Assembly (NCBI RefSeq): GCF_004681965.1
Contig: NZ_SMLL01000008.1
Coordinates: forward strand, 62,001-126,000
Origin: Ramlibacter rhizophilus
GTDB lineage: Bacteria > Pseudomonadota > Gammaproteobacteria > Burkholderiales > Burkholderiaceae_C
Direction: 5' to 3'
DNA length: 64,000 nt
Shown: in pieces, positions 43,662 through 52,873 of the stretch
Layout of the letters: every line of letters begins with the position of its first letter
Position numbering within the stretch: the stretch's first letter is position 1
Notes under the pieces: model-generated
Databases searched by the model: none
Told to the model about the DNA's origin: nothing
The model's input: the letters and a program-made list of their open reading frames with translations, nothing else
Position numbers and translations under genes: made by a program

Positions 43662-45104
43662 ATGGACACCCAGAGCGGCCCCACGCCGCTGGAGACGGCG
43701 CCAGCCCCGCTGGAAAGCCGGCCCCGCGTGGGGCTCTCGCTTTTCTGGCGCACTTTCTTCCTGCTGTCCATCCTGCTGATCGGCTCCATCGTCGCCTGGC
43801 TGCAGACCTTCCGGGCGCTGGAGTTCGAGCCGAGGGCCATCCAGACGGCGCAGCAGATCGCCTCGCTGGTCAACCTGAGCCGCGCGGCGCTGGAATATTC
43901 CGACGCCATCGCGCGGGTGTCCCTCATCAAGACCCTGGCCGAACGCGAGCGCGTGCGCATCATGCCGCGCAAGACCACGGACCGGCACACCGCCTTCGAC
44001 TCGGCCAGCATGGACCGGGACGTCGCCCGCGAGCTGGTCTCGCGCCTGGGGCCCGGCACGGTGCTGGCCGCCAGCGTCAACGGCGAACCGGGCCTGTGGG
44101 TGGGGTTCACCATCGGCGAAGACTCCTACTGGTTGCTGATGGACCGCGCGCGCTTCTCGCGCGTGGGCGGGCGCACCTGGCTGATCTGGCTGGTCACGGC
44201 CGCGGGCCTGTCGCTCGCCGGCGCGGCGCTGATCGCGCGCCTGATCAACCGCCCGCTCAAGCAGTTGTCCTTTGCCGCCAGCCGCGTGCGCGACGGCGAC
44301 TTCGATGCCAGCCGCCTGGACGAAAAAGCCGTCACCAGCGAGATTCGCGAGGTGAACATCGGCTTCAACCGCATGGCGCAGCAGCTGGCCAAGATCGAGC
44401 AGGACCGCGCCGTGATGCTCGCCGGCATCTCGCACGACCTGCGCACGCCGCTCGCCCGCCTGCGCCTGGAAACCGAGATGAGCGTGGCGGACCCGGACGC
44501 GCGCGACCACATGGCGGCCGACATCGACCAGCTCGACGCCATCATCGACAAGTTCCTGGACTACGCCCGCCCCGACCACACCCAACTCAAGCGGGTGAGC
44601 CTCAACGACGTGGTTCAGGCCTGCGTGTACGCGGTGCAGGACCGCGGCGACATGCGCATCAACGTGGAGCTGCCGCGCAATGTCCACGTGCTGGCCGACG
44701 AAGTCGAACTCGCGCGGGTGATCGCCAACCTGCTGGAGAACGCGCGCCGCTACGGCAAGACGCCGTCCACCGGCATGGCCGTGGTGGACATCTCGGCCAA
44801 GACGCGCAGCGAGTGGGTGCTGCTCAAGGTCCGCGACCACGGGCCGGGCGTCGCCCCGGAGGCCCTTCCCAACCTGATGAAGCCCTTCTTCCGCGGAGAC
44901 ACGGCCCGCACCGCCGCCACCGGCGCAGGTCTGGGCCTGGCCATCGTGGACAAGACGGTGCAGCGCATGGGCGGCGTCTTCGCCCTGGCCAACACCACAT
45001 CCGGTGGTCTGGCCGCGCACATCAAGCTGCAGCGCGCACGGAGCACCACCACCAGCGACCTGGCGAACGAGGCGCGGCCGTCGCCCTCGGACGCGAGTTC
45101 CTGA
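43662..45104 (+). CDS. envZ: Osmosensor histidine kinase, EnvZ-like
   Basis: An inner-membrane sensor kinase of about 480 residues. It has two transmembrane helices (about 30-48 and 172-190) around a periplasmic domain of about 120 residues, then HAMP (RLINRPLKQLSFAASRVRDG), H-box GISHDLRTPLARLRLE, N-box NLLENARRYGK, and glycine boxes DHGPGV and GAGLGLAIVDK. The H-box sequence is very close to that of EnvZ. ATG 43662 (MDTQSG) is chosen; an in-frame TTG at 43638 would add eight residues. It partners OmpR upstream. It is convergent with nlpD, whose end is 96 bases away, and no clear terminator was found between them. Confidence 0.92.
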   Translation: MDTQSGPTPLETAPAPLESRPRVGLSLFWRTFFLLSILLIGSIVAWLQTFRALEFEPRAIQTAQQIASLVNLSRAALEYSDAIARVSLIKTLAERERVRIMPRKTTDRHTAFDSASMDRDVARELVSRLGPGTVLAASVNGEPGLWVGFTIGEDSYWLLMDRARFSRVGGRTWLIWLVTAAGLSLAGAALIARLINRPLKQLSFAASRVRDGDFDASRLDEKAVTSEIREVNIGFNRMAQQLAKIEQDRAVMLAGISHDLRTPLARLRLETEMSVADPDARDHMAADIDQLDAIIDKFLDYARPDHTQLKRVSLNDVVQACVYAVQDRGDMRINVELPRNVHVLADEVELARVIANLLENARRYGKTPSTGMAVVDISAKTRSEWVLLKVRDHGPGVAPEALPNLMKPFFRGDTARTAATGAGLGLAIVDKTVQRMGGVFALANTTSGGLAAHIKLQRARSTTTSDLANEARPSPSDASS

Positions 45105-45199
45105 GGCTTTCCAAAGCGTCGGAAGGACGGCTGCGGCCCGAGGGGCCCTGAAGCCGCACACGTCCGGCCACGCCCCGCGCGGGGACGCGGCCGGCCGGT

Positions 45200-46252
45200 T
45201 CAGCGGCTCCCGAGGTAGCGCGCCGGATCGACCGGCTTGCCCTGGCGCCGGATCTCGAAGTGCAGCTTGACGCGGTCCGCGTCGGTGGAGCCCATCTCCG
45301 CGATCTTCTGGCCCTTGCGCACCACCTGGTCCTCCTTGACCAGCAGGGTCTGGTTGTGCGCGTAGGCGGTGAGGTAGGTGTTGTTGTGCTTGAGGATCAC
45401 CAGGTTGCCGTAGCCGCGCAGGCCGGCGCCGGCATAGACCACCCGGCCGTCCGCGGCGGCGATCACCGGGTCGCCTTGCTTGCCCGCGATGTCCACGCCC
45501 TTGTTGCGCGCCTCGTCGAAGCCGGCGAGCACCGCGGTGTTGCCCGGTGCAGGCCAGGCCCAGGCGACGGCTTCGTCGGCCGCCGGCACCGGGGCGCTGG
45601 GCGCAGGGGCGGTTGCCGCCGGAGCCGGAGCGGGACTGGGTGCCGGGGCGGGTGCGGGTGGCGGGACCGGCGCGGCAGGCGCGGGCGCTGCCGGCGCGGT
45701 GGGCGCCTGGGCGACCGAGCCAGCGGGTGGCGGCACCGTCACGGGCGCCACCACGCGCGAGCCGCCCGGGGGCGGCACGGGCGAGCCGGCCACCGCCGGC
45801 GGCGCCACCGGCCGGGTGGTCCCACCCTCCCCGCTCCCGGACGCCGTCGCGACCGGCGCAACGATGCGAAGCACCTGCCCCACCTCGATGAGATTGGGGT
45901 TGTCGATATTGTTCCAGCGCGCGATGTCGCGCCAGTTGTTGCCGGTGTCCAGCGCGATGCGGATCAGGGTGTCGCCGGGGCGGATGGTGTAGTAGCCCGG
46001 CTTGCCCGCGTTTTCGGCGCCCAGCGGAAGGCGCGGCACGTCGGCAGGCGGCTCGGCCAGGCCCGGTGAAACGGGCGTGGCCACGACGGTGGGTGGGGTG
46101 TTGGCCACGCTGGCCTGTTGTGCGCCGCGACCTAGGGCGCTGCGGTCTTCGATGGGAGCGGGCCCGCGCGTGCGGGAGGCGCAGCCCGCCAGGACTGCCA
46201 CCGACAGCAGGACGAGAAGCTCCTTCCGACCCTGCCACAGCAACTGGGGCAT
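45200..46252 (-). CDS. nlpD: NlpD-like LysM/M23 lipoprotein
   Basis: An outer-membrane lipoprotein of about 350 residues that activates amidases during cell separation. The lipobox is VAVLAGC at the end of the signal sequence. A LysM domain (YTIRPGDTLIRIALDTG) is followed by a long Ala/Pro-rich linker of about 100 residues and a C-terminal LytM/M23 domain (GVDIAGKQGDPVIAAADGRV, AYAHNQTLLVKEDQVV). The zinc-binding residues of active M23 enzymes appear degenerate, for example NKGVDIAG in place of HxGxD, as in NlpD and EnvC. The start is ATG 46252 with AAGGAA upstream. It is the last gene of surE-pcm-nlpD. rpoS, usually next, is absent. Confidence 0.9.
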   Translation of the reverse strand: MPQLLWQGRKELLVLLSVAVLAGCASRTRGPAPIEDRSALGRGAQQASVANTPPTVVATPVSPGLAEPPADVPRLPLGAENAGKPGYYTIRPGDTLIRIALDTGNNWRDIARWNNIDNPNLIEVGQVLRIVAPVATASGSGEGGTTRPVAPPAVAGSPVPPPGGSRVVAPVTVPPPAGSVAQAPTAPAAPAPAAPVPPPAPAPAPSPAPAPAATAPAPSAPVPAADEAVAWAWPAPGNTAVLAGFDEARNKGVDIAGKQGDPVIAAADGRVVYAGAGLRGYGNLVILKHNNTYLTAYAHNQTLLVKEDQVVRKGQKIAEMGSTDADRVKLHFEIRRQGKPVDPARYLGSR

Positions 46253-46266
46253 CTTGTGCGTTTCCT

Positions 46267-47037
46267 TCAAGCGATTCCGGATTTTAGGGGGACGAAATGA
46301 ACAGCCTCAAGCACGCTGCGCTTGAGACCGGCGGGTGTTTTCTCCAGGACCACCAGGGCCTGCGCCCCGGTGGGCATGAGCGTCGGAGCGACGATGCGAC
46401 CGCCCGGGGCGAGCTGCTCGATCCAGCAGGGCGGAAGGTCTTCACCGCCCGCGGCCGCGATGATGCCTGCATACGGCGCACCCTTGGGAAAGCCGAGCAT
46501 GCCATCGCCGAACAGCAGGTGCACGTTGGGGATGCGCAGCGGCCGCAGGTTCTCGCGCGCCTTCTCGTGCAGGCCGCGCAGGCGCTCGATGCTGTAGACC
46601 TCCCGCGCCACGCGCGCGAGCACGGCGGCCTGGTAGCCGCAGCCGGTGCCGATCTCCAGCACGCGACCGAGCAGGCCCTTCGCATCGCACTCGCCCCCGA
46701 GCAGCAGCTCGATCATGCGTGCCACCACATTGGGCTTGGAGATGGTCTGCCCCAGGCCGATGGGCAGGCTGGTGTCCTCGTAGGCCTGGTTCACGAGCGC
46801 GCTGTCCACGAAGGCGTGGCGCGGCACTTCGCCCATGGCGGCCAGCACGCGGCGGTCGGTGATGCCCTGCGCCGCGAGCTTGTGGACCATGCGCGCCCGC
46901 ACGGCGCCCGAATCTAGGCCGATGCCGCTGGGCGCAGGCGCAGCCCCTGCGGGCACCGGCGTGCGCGTCGCCGGGCGTCGGGTCGCAACCGGCTGCGACG
47001 CGGGCAGGCGCGCCGGGAAGCTGGGACGTCGGTTCAT
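46267..47037 (-). CDS. pcm: Protein-L-isoaspartate O-methyltransferase
   Basis: A 256-residue repair enzyme that methylates isoaspartyl residues in aged proteins using S-adenosylmethionine. The SAM motif is [16 protein letters not shown], preceded by [18 protein letters not shown], and followed by [11 protein letters not shown]. The catalytic domain fits the usual 208-220 residues, but about 45 extra Pro/Arg/Ala-rich residues precede it here ([16 protein letters not shown]); their function is unknown and a later start cannot be ruled out. The ATG overlaps the surE stop by 4 bases, and the stop lies 15 bases before the nlpD ATG, so it is the middle gene of the operon. Confidence 0.93.
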   Translation of the reverse strand: MNRRPSFPARLPASQPVATRRPATRTPVPAGAAPAPSGIGLDSGAVRARMVHKLAAQGITDRRVLAAMGEVPRHAFVDSALVNQAYEDTSLPIGLGQTISKPNVVARMIELLLGGECDAKGLLGRVLEIGTGCGYQAAVLARVAREVYSIERLRGLHEKARENLRPLRIPNVHLLFGDGMLGFPKGAPYAGIIAAAGGEDLPPCWIEQLAPGGRIVAPTLMPTGAQALVVLEKTPAGLKRSVLEAVHFVPLKSGIA

Positions 47038-47804
47038 CGCGTGCCCGCGCCCAGCGCCGCGAGGCCCTGGTTCCAGGCGGCCAGGCCCTCGTAGTCCGTG
47101 AGGTCCACCTGCAGGGGCGTGACCGCCACGTGCCCCTGCGCCGCGGCGTGGAAGTCGGTGCCCGGTGCACCGTCCTTGGCCGCGCCCGCGGCGCCGATCC
47201 AGTACATGGTGTCGCCGCGTGGGCTGGTCTGCGAGATGACGTTTTCGGCCGCATGCCGGCGCCCGAGGCGGCAGACCTCGAAGGGGCCGAGTTCCGACAG
47301 CGGCCGGTTGGGAATGTTCACGTTCAGGAGGAAGGGCACGGACTGCGCATGCAGCTGCTGCGCGATGACGTGCTGCACCAGCTCGCGCGCCTTCTGCGCC
47401 GCGGCGTCCAGGTGCGCCCAGCCTTTTTCCACCTGCGAGAAGGCGATGGCGGGGATGCCGAACAGGTAGCCCTCCATCGCGGCGCCCACGGTGCCGGAGT
47501 AGATGGTGTCGTCGCCCATGTTGGCGCCGTTGTTGATGCCGCTGACCAGCAGGTCGGGCCGGTACCCGAGCAGCCCGGTGAGCGCGATGTGCATGCAGTC
47601 GGCCGGCGTGCCGTTGACGTAGCGAAAGCCGCGCGCGCCGTCGTGAACGTAGAGCGGCTGGTTCAGGGTCAGCGCATTCGACTTGGCGCTGTTGTTGTGT
47701 TCCGGCGCGATGACCTCGACCTCACCCAAGTCCTTCAGCGCCTCGTACAGGGCCAGGATGCCCGGCGCCTGGTAGCCGTCGTCGTTTGAAATGAGGATTT
47801 TCAT
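47034..47804 (-). CDS. surE: 5'/3'-nucleotidase SurE
   Basis: A 256-residue metal-dependent phosphatase that removes phosphate from 5' and 3' nucleoside monophosphates. The metal-binding DD motif is in [15 protein letters not shown], then [19 protein letters not shown], and FLLNVNIPN at the third conserved block. The start is ATG 47804, exactly at the family N-terminus, although the frame runs on upstream. It is the first gene of surE-pcm-nlpD, divergent from the quinone oxidoreductase with about 110 bases between. The length and motifs are normal. Confidence 0.96.
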   Translation of the reverse strand: MKILISNDDGYQAPGILALYEALKDLGEVEVIAPEHNNSAKSNALTLNQPLYVHDGARGFRYVNGTPADCMHIALTGLLGYRPDLLVSGINNGANMGDDTIYSGTVGAAMEGYLFGIPAIAFSQVEKGWAHLDAAAQKARELVQHVIAQQLHAQSVPFLLNVNIPNRPLSELGPFEVCRLGRRHAAENVISQTSPRGDTMYWIGAAGAAKDGAPGTDFHAAAQGHVAVTPLQVDLTDYEGLAAWNQGLAALGAGTR

Positions 47805-47915
47805 AGGCAAGCAGATGCAAACGATTCTAGGTGCCAGCCGCCCGGTCGCCGCAGGGACATGGCGCGCACGCATCACCTGCCTATGATTTGCGCGCAATCT
47901 TCAACGGAGCGTCCC

Positions 47916-48902
47916 ATGCATGCCTGGCTTTGCGAGAACCCCGTCGGTGTCGAGGCACTGAGCTGGAAGGAGCTGCCCACGCCGCAGCCCGGCCCGGGCC
48001 AGGTGCGCGTGAAGATCGAGGCAGCCAGCCTCAACTTTCCCGACCTGCTGATCGTCCAGAACAAGTACCAGATCAAGCCCGCCCTGCCCTTCGTCCCCGG
48101 CTCGGAGTTCGCCGGCGTGGTGGAGGCCGTGGGCGAAGGCGTGACGCAGCTGAAGGTGGGCCAGCCCGTGGCCTGCCTGCACGGCACCGGCGGCTTCGCG
48201 ACGCACACCGTGGTGCCCGCGGCCCTGTGCCTGCCGCTGCCTGCGCAGTGCGACCTGCGCGAGGCCGCCGGGTTCATCATGACCTACGCCACCTCGCACC
48301 ACGCCCTGCTCGATCGCGGGCAACTCAAGGCCGGCGAGACCGTGCTGGTGCTCGGTGCGGCCGGCGGCGTGGGGACCGCCGCGATCCAGATCGCCAAGGC
48401 GGCCGGTGCCCGCGTCATCGCCGCCGCCTCCTCGCAGGACAAGTGCGAGCTGTGCCTGCGCATCGGCGCCGACGCCGCCATCGACTACAGCCGTGAAGGC
48501 CTGCCCCAGGCCTTCCGCGATGCCGTCAAGCGCGAAACGGGCGGCAAGGGCCCGGATGTCATCTACGACCCCGTGGGCGGCGACTTCGCCGAGCCGGCCT
48601 TCCGTTCCATCGCCTGGCGCGGGCGCTATCTGGTGGTCGGCTTCGCCTCCGGGCCCATCCCGTCGCTGCCCCTAAACCTCGCGCTGCTCAAGGGCGCGGC
48701 CATCGTGGGCGTGTTCTGGGGCGACTTCGCCAAGCGCGAAGCCAAGGCCAACGCCGCCATGCTCGGCGAGCTGACCCGCTGGTGGACCGAGGGCAAGATC
48801 CGCCCCGTGATCGACCGCGCGCTGCCGATGAAGGAACTGCCCCAGGCCTACGCGCTCATGGGCTCGCGCGGCGTCAAGGGCAAGCTGGTGCTGGTGAACT
48901 GA
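47916..48902 (+). CDS. NADPH:quinone oxidoreductase family protein (zinc-independent MDR)
   Basis: A 328-residue medium-chain reductase of the quinone oxidoreductase group. The N-terminal catalytic domain has AASLNFPDLLIVQNKYQ and PFVPGSEFAGVVEAVGEGV, without zinc-ligand cysteine clusters. The Rossmann part has the NADPH motif VLGAAGGVGTAAIQIAKA and the C-terminal GRYLVVGFASGPIPSLPLN. These enzymes reduce quinones or enones, detoxifying alpha,beta-unsaturated carbonyls. ATG 47916 follows GGAGCGTCCC. It is divergent from surE and ends 46 bases before tRNA-His. Substrate not known. Confidence 0.9.
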   Translation: MHAWLCENPVGVEALSWKELPTPQPGPGQVRVKIEAASLNFPDLLIVQNKYQIKPALPFVPGSEFAGVVEAVGEGVTQLKVGQPVACLHGTGGFATHTVVPAALCLPLPAQCDLREAAGFIMTYATSHHALLDRGQLKAGETVLVLGAAGGVGTAAIQIAKAAGARVIAAASSQDKCELCLRIGADAAIDYSREGLPQAFRDAVKRETGGKGPDVIYDPVGGDFAEPAFRSIAWRGRYLVVGFASGPIPSLPLNLALLKGAAIVGVFWGDFAKREAKANAAMLGELTRWWTEGKIRPVIDRALPMKELPQAYALMGSRGVKGKLVLVN

Positions 48903-48930
48903 AGCCCGGGACCCACGCCGCTTCGCGGGC

Positions 48931-48936
48931 TATAAT
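48931..48936 (+). promoter_or_regulatory. -10 element of the tRNA-His promoter
   Basis: A perfect TATAAT lies 13 bases before the first base of the mature tRNA-His. No good -35 hexamer is found at the 16-18 base spacing, where GGGACC is the nearest sequence. Confidence 0.6.
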
Positions 48937-48948
48937 CGCCGACTCGAC

Positions 48949-49025
48949 GGTGGCTGTAGCTCAGTTGGTAGAGTCCCAGATTGTGATTCTGGTCGTCGTG
49001 GGTTCGAGTCCCATCAGCCACCCCA
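48949..49025 (+). tRNA. tRNA-His (anticodon GTG)
   Basis: A 77-base gene with the extra 5' G (position -1) that pairs with the discriminator C, as required for HisRS. The anticodon loop has TTGTGAT, giving GTG. CCA is encoded. A TATAAT lies just upstream and a strong terminator at 49041 follows, so it is a single-gene unit. Confidence 0.97.
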
Positions 49026-49040
49026 GGCACACCCGATAAA

Positions 49041-49074
49041 AAGCCCCGCTGCATTCCTGCAGCGGGGCTTTTTT
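49041..49074 (+). terminator. Intrinsic terminator after tRNA-His
   Basis: A perfect 13-bp stem (AAGCCCCGCTGCA paired with TGCAGCGGGGCTT, loop TTCC) followed by TTTT. It ends the tRNA-His transcript and also lies just past the end of the minus-strand hypothetical gene. Confidence 0.95.
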
Positions 49075-49086
49075 CTTGCGCGTGCC

Positions 49087-49716
49087 TCAGTGCAGATGCC
49101 GCGGCCGGCGTCCCCCACCATGGCTGCCACCCGAGCCGCCGCCGCTGCCCCGCGGTGGCTTGCCGATTTCCAGCGAGCTCACCAGCGCGTCGAAGCGGGC
49201 GCTGAAGAGGCGGTCGATCTCGGCGACCACGCCGCCGAGTTCGCTGGCGTCGAAGTGCCGCTCCATGAGGTGCACCACGTCTTCGACCAGGAGGTCGCGC
49301 TGCACCTGCATGATGGCCGCGGGCGTGGGGCCGACGAAGAGCATGACGAAGTCGTCGCGCGACTCGGCTTCGGGGGGTTCCTCTTCCTCGTCGAACTCGG
49401 TGTCGTAGAAGGTGACCTCGATGGCCGCGCCCTGCTCGGCCAGCTCGTTGAGGCTCATGCACATTTCGTCCAGCGCCTGGCGGAAGTCCTCGTCGCCCTG
49501 CACCGTCCAGCACAGGGTCAGCAGGTGTTCGTTGGCGTCGAAGCGGATGCCCGGCTCTTCCTCGTAGGCGCTCTCGGCGGCGTCGGCCAGGGACTTGGCG
49601 CCGGTGTACTTCCACAAGGGCTTGAGCGCATCCTGCAGCTGGGCGAAGGTGACATCCGCGCGCAGCGGTACGTCGCCGTGCACGTGGATTTCGAAGGGGG
49701 GGTCGTATTGGGACAT
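49087..49716 (-). CDS. Hypothetical acidic protein (possibly DUF6806)
   Basis: A 209-residue soluble protein. It is acidic with clusters such as FDEEEEPPEAESRDD and ends in a Gly/Ser/Arg/His-rich tail (GGGSGGSHGGGRRPRHLH). There is no signal or membrane segment. The repeated layout of a beta-alpha core around VQGDEDFRQALDEMCM and HLMERHFDASELGG is unfamiliar. It may correspond to the burkholderial DUF6806 group, recalled but not verified. ATG 49716 stands 24 bases downstream of tRNA-Leu on the same strand, so it may be transcribed together with the tRNA. Function unknown. Confidence 0.75.
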   Translation of the reverse strand: MSQYDPPFEIHVHGDVPLRADVTFAQLQDALKPLWKYTGAKSLADAAESAYEEEPGIRFDANEHLLTLCWTVQGDEDFRQALDEMCMSLNELAEQGAAIEVTFYDTEFDEEEEPPEAESRDDFVMLFVGPTPAAIMQVQRDLLVEDVVHLMERHFDASELGGVVAEIDRLFSARFDALVSSLEIGKPPRGSGGGSGGSHGGGRRPRHLH

Positions 49717-49739
49717 GTTGCTCGTGCGCCTGGGGCGGA

Positions 49740-49828
49740 TGGTGCCCCGAACCGGAGTCGAACCGGTACGCCCGGTCAGAGGCCGCGGATTTTAAGTCCG
49801 CTGTGTCTACCTATTTCACCATCGGGGC
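49740..49828 (-). tRNA. tRNA-Leu (anticodon TAA)
   Basis: An 89-base class II tRNA on the minus strand with a long variable arm, seven-pair acceptor stem (GCCCCGA with TCGGGGC) and encoded CCA. The anticodon loop contains CTTAAAA, giving TAA. Recognises UUA and, by wobble, UUG leucine codons, which are rare in this GC-rich genome. Confidence 0.97.
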
Positions 49829-49886
49829 CGATGGGGCACTGTAAGTCATAACCGGTGGGGGGCCGCGGCGGTTGACGAGCCTGCAC

Positions 49887-50687
49887 TCAACTGGCCGGCG
49901 GGAGGGGCTCCAGCATCCAGCGCCCGCCGCGGCGCGCGAGTGCCGTGGTGCGCAGGGCCTGCAGAAGCTCGGGGTGCGCCTCGATCACACGGTCGATGCC
50001 TTCATGCTGCGCCTCGCCAGGGACACAGGTGAGGTACTCCTTCAAGTGGCAGTGAAGGTCGGGGCCATCCGGCGCGAGGCGCTGCAGGCTTTCCGCGGCC
50101 TGGATCAGCGCGACGCGCAGGCGAGCGGCGTGGCTGTGGCGTTCGGCAGCTCCGATGAGCGCGGCCAGTCTGTCGTCGGCCGCTGCGAACGGCCCCCGCG
50201 CCACGGACTCGAAGCTTTTCGTGAAGGCGAGCCAGTCGGCACGGGAGAGCCGTGCAAGGCGCGTGGGTGCGTCCTTCGGCATGTCGCCGGCGGCAGGGCG
50301 GTCCTGTGCGGCCGTTGCAGGCTCGTTTTCATCCTGCCCGGGGCCTGGCTCGGCCGTGACCTGATGTGCCCGATGGCCGGGACCATGGCTCACCTCGGAG
50401 GCAGTCTCGGTGGGCTGGCGCTGCGCCGCGGCACGGGAAGCACGGGTCGCCGGCGGCTCATGCGCCTGCACCCGCTTCGGTGAAACCGCTGCCGCCACGG
50501 GCACGGGCCCTGGCGCGGCATGCAGGCGAACCGCCAGGGGCCTGACGAGGCGGGCAGCGGCACTGGCCTGCGCCGCCCCATGTTCGATAGGCCGCCAGGC
50601 CAGCCACCCGGCGATCGCCAGGTGAAGCGCAACGGAGAGGGCGGCCGCAATACCCAGCGCACCGGGCGATCCGCAACGCCAGCACAC
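49887..50687 (-). CDS. Unrecognised membrane-anchored protein (third gene of the secreted-protein operon)
   Basis: A 266-residue protein with no family I recognise. The start is GTG 50687, chosen because AGGAGG lies 5 bases upstream, although the frame is open further. It begins CWRCG, a Cys-x2-Cys pair, followed by one transmembrane helix (GIAAALSVALHLAIAGWLA). A Pro/Ala/Arg/Glu-rich periplasmic linker (residues about 40-150) leads to a folded C-terminal domain (about 155-266) with LSRADWLAFTKSFESVARG and a HCHLKEYLTC segment. It starts 14 bases after the 721-residue gene. The layout, with a short inside end and a large periplasmic part, resembles TonB- or TolA-like anchors only in general form. 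Confidence 0.7.
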   Translation of the reverse strand: MCWRCGSPGALGIAAALSVALHLAIAGWLAWRPIEHGAAQASAAARLVRPLAVRLHAAPGPVPVAAAVSPKRVQAHEPPATRASRAAAQRQPTETASEVSHGPGHRAHQVTAEPGPGQDENEPATAAQDRPAAGDMPKDAPTRLARLSRADWLAFTKSFESVARGPFAAADDRLAALIGAAERHSHAARLRVALIQAAESLQRLAPDGPDLHCHLKEYLTCVPGEAQHEGIDRVIEAHPELLQALRTTALARRGGRWMLEPLPPAS

Positions 50688-50700
50688 ACCCGCCTCCTGC

Positions 50701-52866
50701 CTAGCGCTTGAGCTGCAGGCCGAGCAGTTCGCCTCCAACCGCGGGGTCTTCCTTGTCTCGCTTGAACGCGGCGCGGGCAGGGTCGCCGGCATACATCTCG
50801 CTGTCCGGATTGGTGGGGTCCTCGGCATCGGTGAACAGCTCCGGCAAGGCAGGCAAGCCGCTGGTGACCGCATGTTCTACATCTGGCGCAGACACGATGC
50901 GCAGCTGCAGCTTCTGGAAAACGCGGCGGACCCACTTTGTCTGGCCATTGACCGTGACCCGGTTCACGGCACCGTCCTCGGGAATTTCGAAGGCAGGCGT
51001 CTGAGACACCAAGCCGGCGGTGCAGGCGACGCGCTCCAGGTTCTCGTCGGTACACGCCAGCGGAATGCCGCCCAGTCCGCCCAGTTCGTCGACGAACAGG
51101 TCGAGGACGTTGCCAGCCTGGCTGCCGTAGCGCTCAGGGGAGTCCGGCACCTGCCACAACGCCCGGGGCCGCCGTTCCAAGGTCTTGTAGCTGCCGTCCG
51201 CGGCGACCAGGAACGCGGGCCGCAAGTCGCCGCGAAGCATCAGCCAGCGGAAGGACTCGGAGGCCAGCATTGCCAAGCTGTCGGGCGCACAGGCCGCACC
51301 GGTTTCCACGAGGCACTTGGCCTGCGCCTCGTCAAAGATCGCGGCGGGGATCAGCGGGCCCGTCAATAGGCCCGCATCGGCCGGCAGGTCGGTGCCTTCG
51401 GTGCTCACGACCATGCCTGTCTGGTCCCGGAGCACCATCTGGAGCGGATCCCAGGTGTAGGAGACCACCACGTCCGCCGCCACCTGGTCGATCGTTTCCG
51501 GAACGTAGCTCCGCGCGGCCTCCGTGGCCGTGGCGATTCGGGCCGCCGTGGGGCAGTCGCGCGCGCATCGGAGGGTCATCGCCGGCGAGTTCGGCTCGAC
51601 GAACGTTCGGGCCAGCCACTGCATGCGGGGCGCAACGTCGATGGAGGCACCCGGAACGATGTTGAACCTCAGGGTCTCCGTGCCAAGGTCGGCGGGCTTG
51701 ACGAAGGCGAAATCCTTCGCGCCGCGGTTGACCAAGTCAGCGTGGGATACGGACTCCGGCGTGATCGCGTCGCTGACGCAGCCGTCGTAGCAGGAGAAGA
51801 CGCCGATGACTTCGAAACGCTGCTGGCTGGCGTTCCAGCGCATCTCGACCGGCTCTGGCAATGACGCGCCCGCGCGCTGGAAGGTGGCGCGGAAGGGCCG
51901 CATGGCCAAGTCGTCGAACGACACGGACTCGACCGCGCTGCGCAACAGGGACCCCGCTGGGCGATACACCTTGTATGCGCCGGCCCCGGAGAGTGGCGAG
52001 AACACACTCCCTTCGAGACCTGAGCCCACGACCTGGCGGTAAGTGGCGTAGGCGAATCCACCCTTGGCGCTGCGCAGGATCAGCCGTGCGGCTTCGGATT
52101 CGTACACGGCTCCGGTGACATCGTCGTAGAGGCGGTAGCGTGTGTCGACCGGCAACGCGCCCGACGGGTCCGTGTCGAAGCACCTGGCTTCGGGCGGGTC
52201 CCTGTCCAGCGAAACGCAGTACGTTGAGCCGTTCTGCGCCAAGCCGCCCTGCAACACTCCAGCGCCCTCCCGCATCTCGAATGCCCCCTTGCGCCAGCGA
52301 CCATCGGTCCTGCTGCTCAAGGCGATGGCGAGGCGCAGACTTCTCACCATCGGGCCCCCCGCTTCCACCGACATCGTCAGGCTCGTCCCCGTGGCTTCGA
52401 TCCTCCCTCGTTGCAACATGGCCATGTTGTCGTAGACCGTGTAGCGCAAGGTCCACTCGCCAAAGTCATTCGCAACCGGCTCGCGCGCGGCGGACAAGTG
52501 GAAGGCGATGGCGACGCTGTCGCTGACATCCGGCGCGATGTGGCCCTTGCTGATCTGCGGCTCGCCTTCATTGCGACTGCTGGTGGCGCTCACCCGGATG
52601 AGCTTTTGCTGTGCGCCGTCCAGCTGGCACTTGGCGCCATCCACCAGTGCAAGGTAGGGATCGAAGCGATAGCGGTTCACGATGGACGGCGGGATCGCCT
52701 GGGACAGGATGCACAGGGCCATGTTGGTCTGTGCAGCCATGGCGCGGAAGACATCGTCCTCCACGTACTGGACGGCGACATCGGTCACATAGCTGCCAGA
52801 GACCGGAGCGGCCCATGAGACCACAGGGGCCAGCAGGAAGGCGGCTGCGATGGATCGTCTGTTCAT
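50701..52866 (-). CDS. Unrecognised large secreted protein with paired cysteines
   Basis: A 721-residue protein with a clear signal peptide (MNRRSIAAAFLLAPVVSWAA) and no match to a family I know. The mature chain is predicted mostly beta, with many short hydrophobic and charged alternations. It holds twelve cysteines, several as close pairs (SCYDGCVSD, RCARDC, CLVETGAAC, and ACTDENLERVAC), which suggests disulfide-stabilised extracellular folding. No TM segment follows the signal and no lipobox is present, so it should be periplasmic or released. ATG 52866 has AGGTGAGG upstream. It lies 7 bases after the small lipoprotein gene. Base composition is visibly lower in GC than its neighbours, hinting at acquisition or weak selection. 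Confidence 0.75.
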   Translation of the reverse strand: MNRRSIAAAFLLAPVVSWAAPVSGSYVTDVAVQYVEDDVFRAMAAQTNMALCILSQAIPPSIVNRYRFDPYLALVDGAKCQLDGAQQKLIRVSATSSRNEGEPQISKGHIAPDVSDSVAIAFHLSAAREPVANDFGEWTLRYTVYDNMAMLQRGRIEATGTSLTMSVEAGGPMVRSLRLAIALSSRTDGRWRKGAFEMREGAGVLQGGLAQNGSTYCVSLDRDPPEARCFDTDPSGALPVDTRYRLYDDVTGAVYESEAARLILRSAKGGFAYATYRQVVGSGLEGSVFSPLSGAGAYKVYRPAGSLLRSAVESVSFDDLAMRPFRATFQRAGASLPEPVEMRWNASQQRFEVIGVFSCYDGCVSDAITPESVSHADLVNRGAKDFAFVKPADLGTETLRFNIVPGASIDVAPRMQWLARTFVEPNSPAMTLRCARDCPTAARIATATEAARSYVPETIDQVAADVVVSYTWDPLQMVLRDQTGMVVSTEGTDLPADAGLLTGPLIPAAIFDEAQAKCLVETGAACAPDSLAMLASESFRWLMLRGDLRPAFLVAADGSYKTLERRPRALWQVPDSPERYGSQAGNVLDLFVDELGGLGGIPLACTDENLERVACTAGLVSQTPAFEIPEDGAVNRVTVNGQTKWVRRVFQKLQLRIVSAPDVEHAVTSGLPALPELFTDAEDPTNPDSEMYAGDPARAAFKRDKEDPAVGGELLGLQLKR

Positions 52867-52873
52867 GACGGCC

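Noticed and set aside
45560..45800. GC-rich repeats suggestive of a regulatory or recombination region
   Set aside because: They lie in the Ala/Pro linker of NlpD and are coding low complexity.
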